Assembly: GCF_025837095.1 (NCBI RefSeq) | Contig: NZ_CP107551.1 | Span: forward strand, 806,001 to 870,000 | Direction of reading: 5' to 3' | DNA from: Rhodococcus sp. Z13 | Lineage (GTDB): Bacteria > Actinomycetota > Actinomycetes > Mycobacteriales > Mycobacteriaceae | Length of the DNA: 64,000 nt | Shown: positions 7,910 to 17,730 of the stretch, in pieces | Numbering within the stretch: the stretch's first letter is position 1 | Layout: each line of letters starts with the position of its first letter | Program-made: the position numbers and the translations under genes | Notes under the pieces: generated by a model | Database searches by the model: none | The model's input: only the letters and a program-made list of their open reading frames with translations | Told to the model about the DNA's origin: nothing

Positions 7910-8692
7910 CTATCGGCGCACCAGGCGCCGCCACCAGGACGCGCGCGGCTCCGGCGCGGTGCCGGCTTCGGGCACGGACGTTACTTCGGACACGGTCTCC
8001 GGCTCGGTAACGGATACGGGCCGGGGCTCGACCGGGGGAGCGGGCAGCGGCGCGTCGTGGGCGCGCAATGCGAAGCGCCACACCCGGAACTCCGCCGGGT
8101 CCGGCTCGTCGTCGCGGCGTCCGACGTACCGGAAGCCCAGCCACGCCGCGTGGGCTTCCTCGACGAGCTTGCGGGGATGGAAGGGCAGCGACGCCGGTGG
8201 CGGGGTGACGTTCGGCGGCCACCGAAGCGGATGCTCACCACCCCAGTACGGGCCCTCCCAGACGAACGGCAGCCCCCGGTCCTCGAAGAACTCCACCGTG
8301 TTCGCCCCGAAGGCGCGGCGCAGGCGCCCGCGCTCCCACATCGCGAACGCCCCCCACGCCCCGGGCGGATCCGAGACCAGCAGGAGGGTCCGGTCCGCTG
8401 CGGGGGTGTGCAGCCACATCTCCGGCAGGGCGGACGGCTGCTTCAGCGCGAAACGGGGACTCGACACGACCGTCACCCCGGGATAGCTCCCGACGCAGAT
8501 CCGTTCCTCGTCACCGTCGAGCGTACCGGCGGCCTCGGTGAGCGGTACGCAGTCCAGTGGATCGGCGCGGCGATCCGGGAACAGGCGCGTCAGCAGCGCC
8601 CGGGCGGCGTCACGGTCGGGTTCGAACTCGCGCAGGGTCGCGGCGGGCACGGGAGAGTCGACGTACCACAGCGTCGACACGGCCGCGGCCAT
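7910..8692 (-). CDS. DUF6928-like hypothetical protein
   Basis: Soluble protein of 260 aa. The pattern DRDAARALLTRLFPDRR near the N-terminus, then VCVGSYPG-type and VVSSPRFAL segments and a Trp-rich middle (FAMWERGRLRRAFG, PFVWEGPYWGGEHP), resembles the DUF6928 family of actinobacteria. I make this assignment from memory and hold it loosely. The last 50 residues are Pro/Glu/Val-rich and end in a basic cluster (RASWWRRLVRR). It is the distal gene of a minus-strand run behind sepH, whose stop lies about 12 bases upstream. No enzyme motif was seen. Confidence 0.6.
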   Translation of the reverse strand: MAAAVSTLWYVDSPVPAATLREFEPDRDAARALLTRLFPDRRADPLDCVPLTEAAGTLDGDEERICVGSYPGVTVVSSPRFALKQPSALPEMWLHTPAADRTLLLVSDPPGAWGAFAMWERGRLRRAFGANTVEFFEDRGLPFVWEGPYWGGEHPLRWPPNVTPPPASLPFHPRKLVEEAHAAWLGFRYVGRRDDEPDPAEFRVWRFALRAHDAPLPAPPVEPRPVSVTEPETVSEVTSVPEAGTAPEPRASWWRRLVRR

Positions 8693-8704
8693 CGCCGGTG
8701 GTTC

Positions 8705-9586
8705 TCAGGCGCGTCCGTTGCTGCGAACGCCGAGCAGGACGTCGTCCCAGGACGGCAGGGCCGGCTTGCCGCGCTTGTCCTTCGTCGGCGACTGCGTGGC
8801 GCGCGAGGCGTCGTCGTCGTGGTCGTCGGACAGGGTGGCGCCCACCGGGGTGTCCTCGACGACGGGAGCCGGTTCCGCGGCGGGTTCCTCGACGACCGGC
8901 GGCTCCAGCTGGATCGGCGCACTGCGGTCGGTGCCGTCCAGTTCGGTGGAGTCGTCCACGTCGCGGGCCGAGTAGACCGGCGTCAGATAGCGCAGGGGCC
9001 GACCGCAGTCCGGATCGATCAGGTCGGCCGCGATGTCGTCGAGCGCGGTGATGGTGCCGCCGTGGGCGTCCGGCTGGTACCGCCAGTGTGCCCGGTTGGT
9101 GGAACGGCCCGCGTTCCAGCGCAGCTGCGCGACCCAGTAACCCTCGTCGTCGCGCCAGGCGTCCCAGACGGCGTCGTCGAGGCTGTGCCCGCGGGCGCGG
9201 AAGGCCTGCGAGACGATCTCCATGAGGGTCTCGACGGTGGGGCCGTCGGGGCGGACCGGGTGCCCGTTCTTCGCCATCTCGGCGGCGCGGGAGCGTTCGA
9301 GCAGCACCGGATAGGCGAACCGCTCGACCTTCGCGACGGGGATCCCGGCGTCCTCGGCGACCTGCTCGACGGAGGCGCCGCCGCGGATGCGGGCCTGGAT
9401 CTCGCGGGGGCGGAGCTGGCTGGTGGTCTCGATCTCGATCTGGCCCAGACGTGCGAGGTCGCCGCGGGCGGCGGCGCGCAGGGTGTCGTCCACGGGGATG
9501 CGGAACTTGTCCCCCGTGGTGGGATCGGCGAGCACCACATGCTTAGCATCGGGCTCGAGACCGACCACTCGAAGCTCTCGCACCAT
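8705..9586 (-). CDS. sepH: Septation protein SepH
   Basis: Protein of 293 aa matching SepH (formerly DUF3071), the actinobacterial FtsZ-binding cell-division protein. The N-terminus MVRELRVVGLEPDAKHVVLA is the conserved beginning, followed by a helix-turn-helix (RPREIQARIRGGASVEQVAEDAGIP near residues 80-105) and the conserved YWVAQLRWNAGRS block. The C-terminal third is an acidic Pro/Glu linker ending in a conserved SWDDVLLGVR motif. The ATG at 9586 is preceded by GAGGAGG at good spacing; upstream in-frame starts lack this. In Streptomyces and Mycobacterium SepH stimulates FtsZ assembly through the N-terminal HTH region. Position next to serC matches Rv0883c-Rv0884c. Confidence 0.92.
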   Translation of the reverse strand: MVRELRVVGLEPDAKHVVLADPTTGDKFRIPVDDTLRAAARGDLARLGQIEIETTSQLRPREIQARIRGGASVEQVAEDAGIPVAKVERFAYPVLLERSRAAEMAKNGHPVRPDGPTVETLMEIVSQAFRARGHSLDDAVWDAWRDDEGYWVAQLRWNAGRSTNRAHWRYQPDAHGGTITALDDIAADLIDPDCGRPLRYLTPVYSARDVDDSTELDGTDRSAPIQLEPPVVEEPAAEPAPVVEDTPVGATLSDDHDDDASRATQSPTKDKRGKPALPSWDDVLLGVRSNGRA

Positions 9587-9754
9587 GACCTCCTCGCGCC
9601 GATCGCGATTGACCCGCCCGACTGTAACCGACTTGATCACCTTTTCGGGCCAGGACACGCCGCGCCGTCCAGCACGGAGCCGCCGGAATCCGTTTCGGCG
9701 CGCTATCGTCCAGGGTTCTCCCGAAAAGTCTCGATGTCGGGTCGAGAGTTGGGA

Positions 9755-9787
9755 ACGGGGCCGGGTCCGTGCAGGACCCGGCCCCGT
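9755..9787 (-). terminator. Terminator hairpin after serC
   Basis: Perfect 14-base-pair GC-rich stem (arms 9755-9768 and 9774-9787) with a five-base loop, 22 bases beyond the serC stop. The following minus-strand sequence is only moderately T-rich. It separates serC from sepH, which therefore probably has its own promoter in the remaining 170 bases. Confidence 0.75.
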
Positions 9788-9809
9788 CGGGCCTCGGTGA
9801 GGCGAGCGA

Positions 9810-10943
<1,134 letters not shown>

Positions 10944-10972
10944 CTAAGAGTCGAGGGACATGGTGCACAGGT

Positions 10973-10978
10973 AGTCTA
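10973..10978 (-). promoter_or_regulatory. serC: Probable -10 element for serC
   Basis: TAGACT on the minus strand, a close match to the actinobacterial TANNNT consensus, lies 42 bases before the serC ATG in the 78-base gap behind citA. No convincing -35 hexamer is present 17 bases upstream, as is common in these genomes. Confidence 0.4.
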
Positions 10979-11009
10979 GACGGCCCGCTCATCCCTGCCG
11001 CCGGGTGCG

Positions 11010-12137
11010 TCAGCGGTGGGTGATCGAATCCCAGCCGGTGACCGAGGACGCGGGCCGCGGATCGGGGCCGGTGTAGATGGCGGCGGGACGCACCAGCCGG
11101 CCCAGTCGCTTCTGTTCGAGGATGTGCGCGCACCAGCCGGCGGTGCGTCCGCAGGTGAACATCGCGGGCATCATCGCGGCGGGGACCTCGGCGAAGTCGA
11201 GGACGACCGCGGCCCAGAACTCGACGTTGGTTTCGATGGCGCGGTCGGGGCGGCGTTCGCGCAGCTCCGTCAGGGCGGCCTGTTCGAGAGCGGCGGCGGC
11301 TTCGAAGCGCGGGGCGCCGAGGCGTTTGGCGGTGGCGCGCAGCACCCGGGCGCGGGGGTCCTCGGCGCGGTAGACGCGGTGCCCGAAGCCCATGAGCTTG
11401 TCCTTGCGGTCGAGGATGCCCTTGACCAGCGCGGCCGGATCGCCGGTGCGTTCGGTTTCCTCGATCATCGGCAGGACGCGGGCGGGGGCGCCGCCGTGCA
11501 GGGGGCCGGACATCGCGCCGACCGCGCCGGAGAGGGCGGCGGCGGCGTCGGCGCCGGTGGAGGCGATGACGCGGGCGGTGAAGGTCGAGGCGTTCATGCC
11601 GTGTTCGGCCGCGGAGACCCAGTAGGCGTCGATGGCTTCGACGTGGCGGGGGTCGGGTTCGCCCTTCCAGCGGACCATGAAGCGTTCGGTGACCGTGCGC
11701 GCTTCGTCGATGCGTTTCTGGGGGACGGCGGGCTGGTAGATGCCGCGGGCGGATTGGGCGACGTAGGACAGGGCCATGACGGCGGCGCGGGCGAGGTTGT
11801 CGCGGGCGGTGGTGTCGTCGATGTCGAGCAGGGGTTGGAAGCCCCAGATGGGGGCGAGCATGGCGAGGCCGGCTTGGACGTCGACGCGGACGTCGCCGGT
11901 GTGGATGGGCAGGGGGAACGGTTCGGCGGGGTGCAGGCCGCGGCCGAATTCGCCGTCGACGAGCAGGGCCCAGACGTCGCCGAAGGTCACGCCCTTGTCG
12001 ACGAGTTCTTCGATGTCGACGCCGCGGTAGCGCAGGGCGCCGCCGTCCTTGTCGGGTTCGGCGATGTCGCTGGTGAATGCGACGACCCCTTCGAGACCAG
12101 GGGTGAAATCTTCCGGAACTGACGCGCTCGCTGCCAT
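11010..12137 (-). CDS. citA: Citrate synthase 2
   Basis: Protein of 375 aa of the short, type-I-like actinobacterial citrate synthase 2 family (Rv0889c position). It condenses acetyl-CoA (or propionyl-CoA in methylcitrate-active members) with oxaloacetate. Catalytic landmarks are present: PLHGGAPARVLPM (His), GFGHRVYRAEDPRA (His) and NVEFWAAVVLD (Asp near the end). It differs from the hexameric GltA-type enzyme encoded at 15535 by lacking its extended N-terminus. The ATG at 12137 has GAGGAGAG about 11 bases upstream. It diverges from pdxH across 185-230 bases that contain a small palindrome. Confidence 0.92.
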   Translation of the reverse strand: MAASASVPEDFTPGLEGVVAFTSDIAEPDKDGGALRYRGVDIEELVDKGVTFGDVWALLVDGEFGRGLHPAEPFPLPIHTGDVRVDVQAGLAMLAPIWGFQPLLDIDDTTARDNLARAAVMALSYVAQSARGIYQPAVPQKRIDEARTVTERFMVRWKGEPDPRHVEAIDAYWVSAAEHGMNASTFTARVIASTGADAAAALSGAVGAMSGPLHGGAPARVLPMIEETERTGDPAALVKGILDRKDKLMGFGHRVYRAEDPRARVLRATAKRLGAPRFEAAAALEQAALTELRERRPDRAIETNVEFWAAVVLDFAEVPAAMMPAMFTCGRTAGWCAHILEQKRLGRLVRPAAIYTGPDPRPASSVTGWDSITHR

Positions 12138-12249
12138 GACGGTGGGGCTCTCCTCGCTAGGGTGCCGCCCGGTCCGGGCCGCACTGCCGGTGGATACGGG
12201 GACGCCGTCGGGTGTGACCGGCGTCCCAATCGGGTCGTCGGAGAAAACT

Positions 12250-12265
12250 GTAGTCCCCCGACTAC
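12250..12265. promoter_or_regulatory. Small palindrome in citA-pdxH divergent gap
   Basis: GTAGTC and GACTAC form a perfect inverted repeat around CCCC. On the minus strand the right-hand edge reads TACAGT, a possible -10 for citA, so a protein bound here could control citA. It is short and may be chance in GC-rich DNA. Confidence 0.35.
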
Positions 12266-12322
12266 CGCGTGGACCGGCCGGTCGCCCGAGTACCGTCGTC
12301 GTCCGTGCCGTCCGATATCCTG

Positions 12323-12384
12323 ATGCCGAACCACGAGGGCATCCCGATGCCGAATCACGAGGGCATCCCGATGCCGAATCCCGA
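12323..12384 (+). repeat. 24-bp repeat carrying ribosome site and ATG
   Basis: Units begin at ATGs 12323, 12347 and 12371 (third unit partial). Each complete unit encodes MPNHEGIP and contains GAGGG seven bases before the next ATG, so every unit is itself a Shine-Dalgarno plus start codon for the following one. It lies at the 5' end of pdxH and all three ATGs are in frame with it. Confidence 0.9.
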
Positions 12385-13057
12385 AGGCGACGACCTCGCG
12401 CGCATGCGCGTCGACTACGGGCTCACCGGGTCGTCGGACGAGTCCCGGGACGATCTCGACCTCGATCCCGCTGCACTCGCCGACGGCTGGCTGTCGTTGC
12501 TGCGCCGGTGGTTCGCCGCCGCCGTGGCGACCGGCGTCACCGAGCCCAACGCGATGGTGCTCGCCACCGTCGACGAGCAGGGCCGGCCCGCCAGCCGCAC
12601 GGTGCTGTGCAAGGGGATCGACGACGACGGTCTGACCTTCTTCACCAACTACGAGTCGGACAAGGGCCGCCACCTCGCGGCGAACCCCTACGCGTCGGCG
12701 ACCTTCCTCTGGCTGCAGGCCCACCGTCAGGTGACCGTGCGCGGACCGGTCGTCCGCGTCCCCGCCGAGGAAACCGAGGCCTACTGGCGCACGCGTCCGC
12801 GCGGCTCGCGTCTCGGTGCCTGGGCGTCGCGGCAGTCGCGACCGGTGGCGGAGCGCGCCGATCTCGAACGCGCCCTCGTCGAGGCCGCCGAACGCTACGA
12901 GGTCGACGACGACATCCCCGTGCCCCCGTTCTGGGGCGGTTTCCGGATCCGGCCCGAATCGGTCGAGTTCTGGCAAGGCCGACCCAACCGGCTGCACGAC
13001 CGGCTCCGCACCCGGCTGGTGGACGGCCGCTGGATCACCGAGCGTCTGCAGCCGTGA
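12371..13057 (+). CDS. pdxH: Pyridoxamine 5'-phosphate oxidase
   Basis: FMN enzyme of 228 aa from this start, oxidising pyridoxamine or pyridoxine 5'-phosphate to PLP. Conserved parts are [23 protein letters not shown] (FMN site), [42 protein letters not shown] and the C-terminal RPNRLHDRL signature. The third of three in-frame ATGs (12323, 12347, 12371) was chosen because it has GAGGG at seven bases and gives normal family length; the second has the same signal, and the first has none. The stop overlaps the GTG of the MFS gene. Proximity to serC, which shares PLP chemistry, may be coincidental. Confidence 0.92.
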   Translation: MPNPEGDDLARMRVDYGLTGSSDESRDDLDLDPAALADGWLSLLRRWFAAAVATGVTEPNAMVLATVDEQGRPASRTVLCKGIDDDGLTFFTNYESDKGRHLAANPYASATFLWLQAHRQVTVRGPVVRVPAEETEAYWRTRPRGSRLGAWASRQSRPVAERADLERALVEAAERYEVDDDIPVPPFWGGFRIRPESVEFWQGRPNRLHDRLRTRLVDGRWITERLQP

Positions 13058-14322
13058 GGCGGATGCTCGCGGACACCACACCTCTCCGCAACAAGGACTA
13101 CGCCCGGCTGTGGTGGGCCGGGATCGTCACCGTCATCGGCGCGCAGATGGCCGTCGTCGCCGTGCCCCAGCAGATCTACGAGATCACCCGCAACTCCGCC
13201 TATGTGGGGCTGACCGGTGTGTTCGGTCTGGTGCCGCTCGTGGTGTTCGGGCTGTGGGGCGGTGCGCTCGCCGACGCGATGGACCGCCGCAGGCTGCTGC
13301 TGATCACCTCGATCGGTCTCGGTGTCACCTCCCTTCTGCTGTGGGTGCAGGCCCTGAGCGGACTGGACAACGTGTGGGTGCTGCTCGGCCTGTTCTCGGT
13401 GCAGCAGGCGTTCTTCGCGGTCAATCAGCCCACGCGGGCCGCGATCATCCCGCGGCTGCTGCCGGTCGGGCAGATCGCCGCGGCCACCTCGCTCAACATG
13501 ACGGTGGTGCAGTTCGGGGCCATCGCCGGACCGTTGTTCGCCGGTGCCCTCATCCCCGTCGTCGGCCTGCCCACCCTCTACCTGCTCGACGCGCTCTTCC
13601 TGCTCGCCACCCTGTGGGCGGTCTTCCGGCTGCCGGCCATCCCGCCGCTCGGGGAGGTCACCAGGGCCGGGTTGCGGGCCGTCTTCGACGGCTTCCGCTA
13701 TCTGTCCACGCAGAAGATCCTGCTGGCCTCCTTCGTCGTCGACATCGTCGCGATGATCTTCGGGATGCCGCGCGCGCTGTTCCCGCAGATCGCCCACGAA
13801 TCCTTCGGCGACCCGGTCCAGGGCGGTTTCGCGCTCGGTCTGCTCTTCGCCGCCATGTCGGTGGGCGCGGTGCTCGGCGGTGTGTTCTCGGGCTGGTTGC
13901 CGCGCGTGCAGCGGCAGGGTCTCGCGGTGATCGTGTGCATCGGCCTGTGGGGCGCCGCCATGATCGGCTTCGGCGCCGCCGTGTGGTGGGCCGAGCCCGG
14001 CGGCAGCGGCCTGCTGCTGTGGGTGGCGCTGTTCTTCCTCGCCTTCGGCGGGGCCGTCGACATGGTGTCGGCGGCCTTCCGTTCCACGATGCTGCAGACC
14101 GTCGCGACCGACGAGATGCGCGGCCGTCTGCAGGGGGTGTTCATCGTCGTGGTGGCGGGCGGCCCGCGCATCGGCGACGTGCTGCACGGCGCGGCCGCGG
14201 CTGCGGCGGGCACGGCGGTCGCCGCAGCCGGTGGTGGCGCGCTGGTGATCGTCGGCATCGTCGTGTGCGTGTTCGCCTTCCCGGCGTTCGTGCGGTACCG
14301 GGTCGTGCACAGCCTCGCCTGA
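13054..14322 (+). CDS. MFS transporter, enterobactin-exporter type
   Basis: Membrane protein of 422 aa with about 12 hydrophobic helices. The N-terminus [22 protein letters not shown] and the DAMDRRRLL loop between helices 2 and 3 are typical of the DHA3/EntS-like branch of the major facilitator superfamily, which exports siderophores or drugs. The GTG at 13054 overlaps the pdxH stop by four bases; an in-frame ATG at 13063 is an alternative. Substrate unknown. A possible link to the distant NRPS cannot be argued from position. Confidence 0.85.
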   Translation: MRRMLADTTPLRNKDYARLWWAGIVTVIGAQMAVVAVPQQIYEITRNSAYVGLTGVFGLVPLVVFGLWGGALADAMDRRRLLLITSIGLGVTSLLLWVQALSGLDNVWVLLGLFSVQQAFFAVNQPTRAAIIPRLLPVGQIAAATSLNMTVVQFGAIAGPLFAGALIPVVGLPTLYLLDALFLLATLWAVFRLPAIPPLGEVTRAGLRAVFDGFRYLSTQKILLASFVVDIVAMIFGMPRALFPQIAHESFGDPVQGGFALGLLFAAMSVGAVLGGVFSGWLPRVQRQGLAVIVCIGLWGAAMIGFGAAVWWAEPGGSGLLLWVALFFLAFGGAVDMVSAAFRSTMLQTVATDEMRGRLQGVFIVVVAGGPRIGDVLHGAAAAAAGTAVAAAGGGALVIVGIVVCVFAFPAFVRYRVVHSLA

Positions 14323-14345
14323 GGCAGGGTCGCGGGCCGTCCCGT

Positions 14346-14480
14346 TCATCGGACCCGTTCCCGGATCCGAAGTCCTTGTGACAGCAGGGGTTGCGTCGTG
14401 TCGAGCATGGCGGCCGTGCGACCGGAACGGCGTTCGTCCGCGACGGTGACGAAGAACCGTAGATGGCGGATCGGATCCAT
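14346..14480 (-). pseudogene. Truncated LysR-family regulator fragment
   Basis: Only 44 codons remain. They match the N-terminal helix-turn-helix of LysR regulators: an MDPIRHLRFFVTVADE start followed by RTAAMLDTTQPLLSQ. The frame stops at 14346, before the end of the recognition region and with no effector domain, so it is a 5' remnant. It is divergent from the beta-lactamase remnant at 14646, the arrangement seen for LysR-controlled class A beta-lactamases in Streptomyces and Nocardia. Both appear to have decayed together. Confidence 0.7.
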
Positions 14481-14645
14481 ACGGCGATTCGAACAGTGCC
14501 GGTCCCTCCACCGCTCCCATCGCACGATCCGCTCGGGATGTTCCGCCCCTTCCGGGGGTTCCACCAGCGGCGATAGCGTTTGCGACCCGTACACCGGACA
14601 GGTCGCTGTCGGCGCACGCCACGATCGCGGTGATCTGCTGGCGGC

Positions 14646-15249
14646 ATGACCAGGACATTTGGAAGCGCACGAGTTCCGTTGCCACGCAGTCGCTTTCTTT
14701 CGAATCTGGTCGTGCGGCCGTCGGAGACCGGCCGCGTGTACCTGCATCGGGCCGACGAACGGTTCGCGATGGGTTCGACCATCAAGGTCTACGCCGCCAC
14801 GCTTCTCCGTCTCGAGGCCGAAGGTGCGCTGCGGCTCGACGAGACCCGTCCGGACCGCTGGGAACCCGACCTCGACGAGGCCGCACGGGGCGACGAGCGC
14901 GACACCCCCACCGCTGCCGCACCGGCCCGTGACTTCGAGGAGGTCCTGCTCGGTGCGGGCCTGCCGGCCGCGCAGCAGCGCACGCTCACCGGCTGGATGC
15001 GGACGACGACGACCTCCGGCACCCGCATCCGGGCCGGGCCGCCGCCCGGCCGGACGTCGGCGGACAAGACCGGCGGGGCATGTTCGGGACGGTGGACGAC
15101 GCCGGAGTGGTGTGGTCACCGGACGGTCGTCCACTGGTGCTCGTGATCCTGTCGGACCCGGCGGCCGGCGACCCGACGCACCTCTCGAGGGGGCTCCCGT
15201 CGCGGAGGCCACCGCAGCTGTCGTCGAGGTACTCACCGCGGTGCCGTGA
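14646..15249 (+). pseudogene. Decayed class A beta-lactamase
   Basis: Reading across frames recovers a class A serine beta-lactamase: RFAMGSTIKVYAA (SXXK active-site motif, here STIK), then DRWEPDLDEAARGDERDT (the Glu166 region, with LD in place of the usual LN), EEVLLGAGLPAAQQRTLTGWM, and SADKTG (the KTG motif). About 90 residues between the STIK block and the Glu166 block, including the SDN loop, are missing. After KTG the frame shifts: GTVDDAGVVWSPDGRPLVLVILSD continues one frame away (from 15080), and the C-terminal AEATAAVVEVLTAV lies in another. There is no signal peptide. The product cannot be an active enzyme. Confidence 0.8.
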
Positions 15250-15534
15250 CCGTGCGGCCCCTGGGTACAGTGGCCCCCGTGGGACACCGGTACGCACCGA
15301 TCCCCGCGTCACGACCTCGTCGAGACTCGGTTAGTATTGCCGCAGGTTATCGGCGTGTGCCGGCCTGGCGGCACAGTCGCGGAGGGCGCGGTCGAGCGTT
15401 CGGAACCCACATGGACGACATACCGATCGGGGACTTTCGACGGACCCTGCCTCAGCGCAGACGCCGCGCTACGGCTAGGTTCTACCTGAATGTTCGGAAG
15501 TTTCTCGTAGGTCTGAGCTTGAGAGGGATCCTTC
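15250..15534 (+). other. Non-coding leader region of gltA
   Basis: A 285-base gap between the beta-lactamase remnant and gltA with no convincing gene. TAGGTT at 15476-15481 is a possible -10 about 55 bases before the gltA GTG, followed by GAGAGGG as ribosome-binding site at 15521-15527. No riboswitch or strong terminator was recognised. Confidence 0.5.
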
Positions 15535-16833
15535 GTGCCCGCTGAGAATGACACCCAACCCACCCTCAGCTACCCCGGTGGCGAGCACACGATGTCTATC
15601 GCCAAGGCGACGGAAGGCAATGACGGTATCGAGCTGGGCAAGCTCCTTGCGGCGACCGGGTACACCACCCTGGACCCGGGTTTCGTCAACACCGCCTCCA
15701 CGAAGTCGGCGATCACGTACATCGACGGCGAGAAGGGCATCCTGCGGTATCGCGGGTACCCGATCGAGCAGCTCGCCGAGAAGTCGACGTTCATCGAGGT
15801 CAGCTACCTGCTGATCTACGGTGAGCTGCCGACTGCGGAGCAGCTCGAGACGTTCACCGACAAGATCCGCCGCCACACCCTGCTGCACGAGGATCTCAAG
15901 CGGTTCTTCGACGGCTTCCCCCGCAACGCGCACCCGATGCCGGTCGTCTCCTCGGCCGTCAACGCGCTGTCGGCGTACTACCAGGACGCTCTCGACCCCG
16001 ACGATCCGGAGCAGGTCGAGCTGTCCACCATCCGCCTCATGGCGAAGCTGCCCACCATCGCGGCCTACGCCTACAAGAAGTCCGTCGGCCAGCCGTTCCT
16101 GTACCCGGACAACTCGCTGTCGCTCGTCGAGAACTTCCTGCGGATGACCTTCGGGTTCCCCGCCGAGCCGTACGAGATCGATCCCGAGATCGCTCAGGCG
16201 CTCGACATGCTGCTGATCCTGCACGCGGACCACGAGCAGAACTGCTCGACGTCGACGGTGCGCCTCGTCGGTTCCTCCGACGCCAACCTCTTCACCTCGA
16301 TCTCCGGCGGCATCAACGCCCTGTGGGGCCCGCTGCACGGTGGCGCCAACCAGGCCGTGCTCGAGATGCTCGACGGCATCCAGAAGTCCGGCGGCGACGT
16401 CAAGGAGTTCGTCCGCAAGGTCAAGAACAAGGAAGACGGCGTGAAGCTCATGGGCTTCGGGCACCGCGTCTACCGCAACTACGACCCGCGCGCCGCGATC
16501 GTCAAGAAGACCGCCGACCGCATCCTGAAGAAGCTCGGTGCGGGCGACGAGCTGCTCGAGATCGCCATGAAGCTCGAGGAAGCCGCCCTCACGGACGAGT
16601 ACTTCATCGAGCGCAAGCTGTACCCGAACGTCGATTTCTACACGGGCCTGATCTACCGTGCGATGGGCTTCCCGGACCGCATGTTCACCGTGCTGTTCGC
16701 GCTCGGCCGCCTGCCCGGCTGGATCGCGCACTGGCGTGAGATGCACTCCGACCCGACGCTGAAGATCGGCCGCCCGCGCCAGATCTACACCGGCTACACC
16801 GAGCGCGCGTACCAGCCCGTCGAGGAGCGCTGA
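15535..16833 (+). CDS. gltA: Citrate synthase (main, hexameric type)
   Basis: Protein of 432 aa catalysing entry of acetyl-CoA into the citric acid cycle. Catalytic segments are intact: LHGGANQAVLEM (His), GFGHRVYRNYDPRA (His) and NVDFYTGLI (Asp). The beta-rich N-terminal extension of type II, NADH-sensitive hexameric synthases is present (TLDPGFVNTASTKSAITYIDGEKGILRYRGYPIEQLAE). The GTG start has GAGAGGG eight bases upstream. Matches M. tuberculosis GltA2 (Rv0896). Followed after 53 bases by the FKBP gene, likely co-transcribed. Confidence 0.96.
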   Translation: MPAENDTQPTLSYPGGEHTMSIAKATEGNDGIELGKLLAATGYTTLDPGFVNTASTKSAITYIDGEKGILRYRGYPIEQLAEKSTFIEVSYLLIYGELPTAEQLETFTDKIRRHTLLHEDLKRFFDGFPRNAHPMPVVSSAVNALSAYYQDALDPDDPEQVELSTIRLMAKLPTIAAYAYKKSVGQPFLYPDNSLSLVENFLRMTFGFPAEPYEIDPEIAQALDMLLILHADHEQNCSTSTVRLVGSSDANLFTSISGGINALWGPLHGGANQAVLEMLDGIQKSGGDVKEFVRKVKNKEDGVKLMGFGHRVYRNYDPRAAIVKKTADRILKKLGAGDELLEIAMKLEEAALTDEYFIERKLYPNVDFYTGLIYRAMGFPDRMFTVLFALGRLPGWIAHWREMHSDPTLKIGRPRQIYTGYTERAYQPVEER

Positions 16834-16886
16834 ACCGGTCGGACCGACCCACGCATCTCGACCGAACCCCGACGAGGAGACAACGC

Positions 16887-17609
16887 ATGACAAAGCCGGA
16901 AATCGAATTCCAGGAGGGTCCGGCCCCCACCCAGCTGGTCATCAAGGACCTGGTGGTCGGTGAGGGCGCCGAGGCCGAGCCCGGCTCCAAGGTCGAGGTC
17001 CACTACGTCGGGGTCGAGTTCGACAGCGGTGAAGAGTTCGATTCGTCGTGGAGCCGCGGCGAGTCGATCACCTTCCCGCTGTCCGGGCTGATCGCCGGTT
17101 GGCAGGAGGGCATCCCCGGCATGAAGGTCGGCGGCCGTCGCCAGCTGACCATCCCGCCGGAGCTCGCCTACGGACCGGCCGGCTCGGGTCACCGCCTGTC
17201 GGGCAAGACGCTCGTCTTCGTCATCGACCTGCTCGACGTGCAGGTGCCGCCGGAGGCTCCCACCGTGGAGCCCGCCACCGGCCCCGCACCCACCGAGCTC
17301 GTGGTCGAGGACATCACCGTCGGTGACGGTGAGGAGGCCCAGCCCGGCGGTGTCGTCGACGTGCACTACCACGGTGTCGAGTACGAGACCAACGAGGTGT
17401 TCGACTCCTCGTTCGTCCGCGGCGACTCGGTGCGCTTCCCGCTCGGCCGGCTCATCCCCGGCTGGCAGGAGGGCATCCCCGGCATGCGTGTCGGTGGCCG
17501 CCGCAAGCTCACGGTTCCGCCGCAGCTGGCCTACGGGCCGGCCGGTTCCGGGCACCCGCTCGGCGGCAAGACCCTGGTCTTCGTGATCGACCTGCTCGGC
17601 GTCGGCTAG
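16887..17609 (+). CDS. Tandem FKBP-type peptidyl-prolyl isomerase
   Basis: Protein of 240 aa made of two FKBP domains in a row, at about residues 12-115 and 130-239. Each carries the FKBP core with GWQEGIPGM(K/R)VGGRR followed by PP(E/Q)LAYGPAGSG. FKBPs catalyse cis-trans isomerisation of proline peptide bonds and act in folding. There is no signal peptide, so it is cytoplasmic. Both domains keep the hydrophobic pocket Trp and Tyr, so both may be active. ATG start with GAGGAG ten bases upstream. Transcription probably ends at the hairpin at 17629-17673. Confidence 0.93.
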   Translation: MTKPEIEFQEGPAPTQLVIKDLVVGEGAEAEPGSKVEVHYVGVEFDSGEEFDSSWSRGESITFPLSGLIAGWQEGIPGMKVGGRRQLTIPPELAYGPAGSGHRLSGKTLVFVIDLLDVQVPPEAPTVEPATGPAPTELVVEDITVGDGEEAQPGGVVDVHYHGVEYETNEVFDSSFVRGDSVRFPLGRLIPGWQEGIPGMRVGGRRKLTVPPQLAYGPAGSGHPLGGKTLVFVIDLLGVG

Positions 17610-17628
17610 GCCGGACGCACAGCATTTC

Positions 17629-17673
17629 CGAGGCTCGCACCACCGGTGTCACCCACCGGTGTTGCGAGCCTCG
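17629..17673 (+). terminator. Terminator hairpin after FKBP gene
   Basis: Long stem with perfect outer arms (17629-17639 and 17663-17673, CGAGGCTCGCA type) and an inner CACCGGTG pair, followed by TGCTCTTTCT. It is 20 bases past the FKBP stop. Confidence 0.85.
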
Positions 17674-17730
17674 TGCTCTTTCTGTGAGCGTGGGGTGCAG
17701 TGCCCGCGTGCCTCCCGAAAGGATCTGTCG

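Noticed and set aside
13054-14322. MFS exporter as the dedicated exporter of the NRPS product
   Set aside because: It is about 30 kb away, coupled to pdxH, and surrounded by backbone genes; family resemblance alone does not support the link.
14346-15249. Insertion sequence or integration scar explaining the beta-lactamase decay
   Set aside because: No transposase, terminal inverted repeats or target-site duplication is visible around the remnant.
15250-15534. tRNA or small RNA in the gltA leader
   Set aside because: No T-arm GGTTCGAATCC-type sequence or cloverleaf was found; a small RNA cannot be judged by eye.
11010-16833. Two citrate synthase genes as an assembly duplication
   Set aside because: CitA and GltA differ in length, N-terminus and sequence; having both is normal in these actinomycetes.
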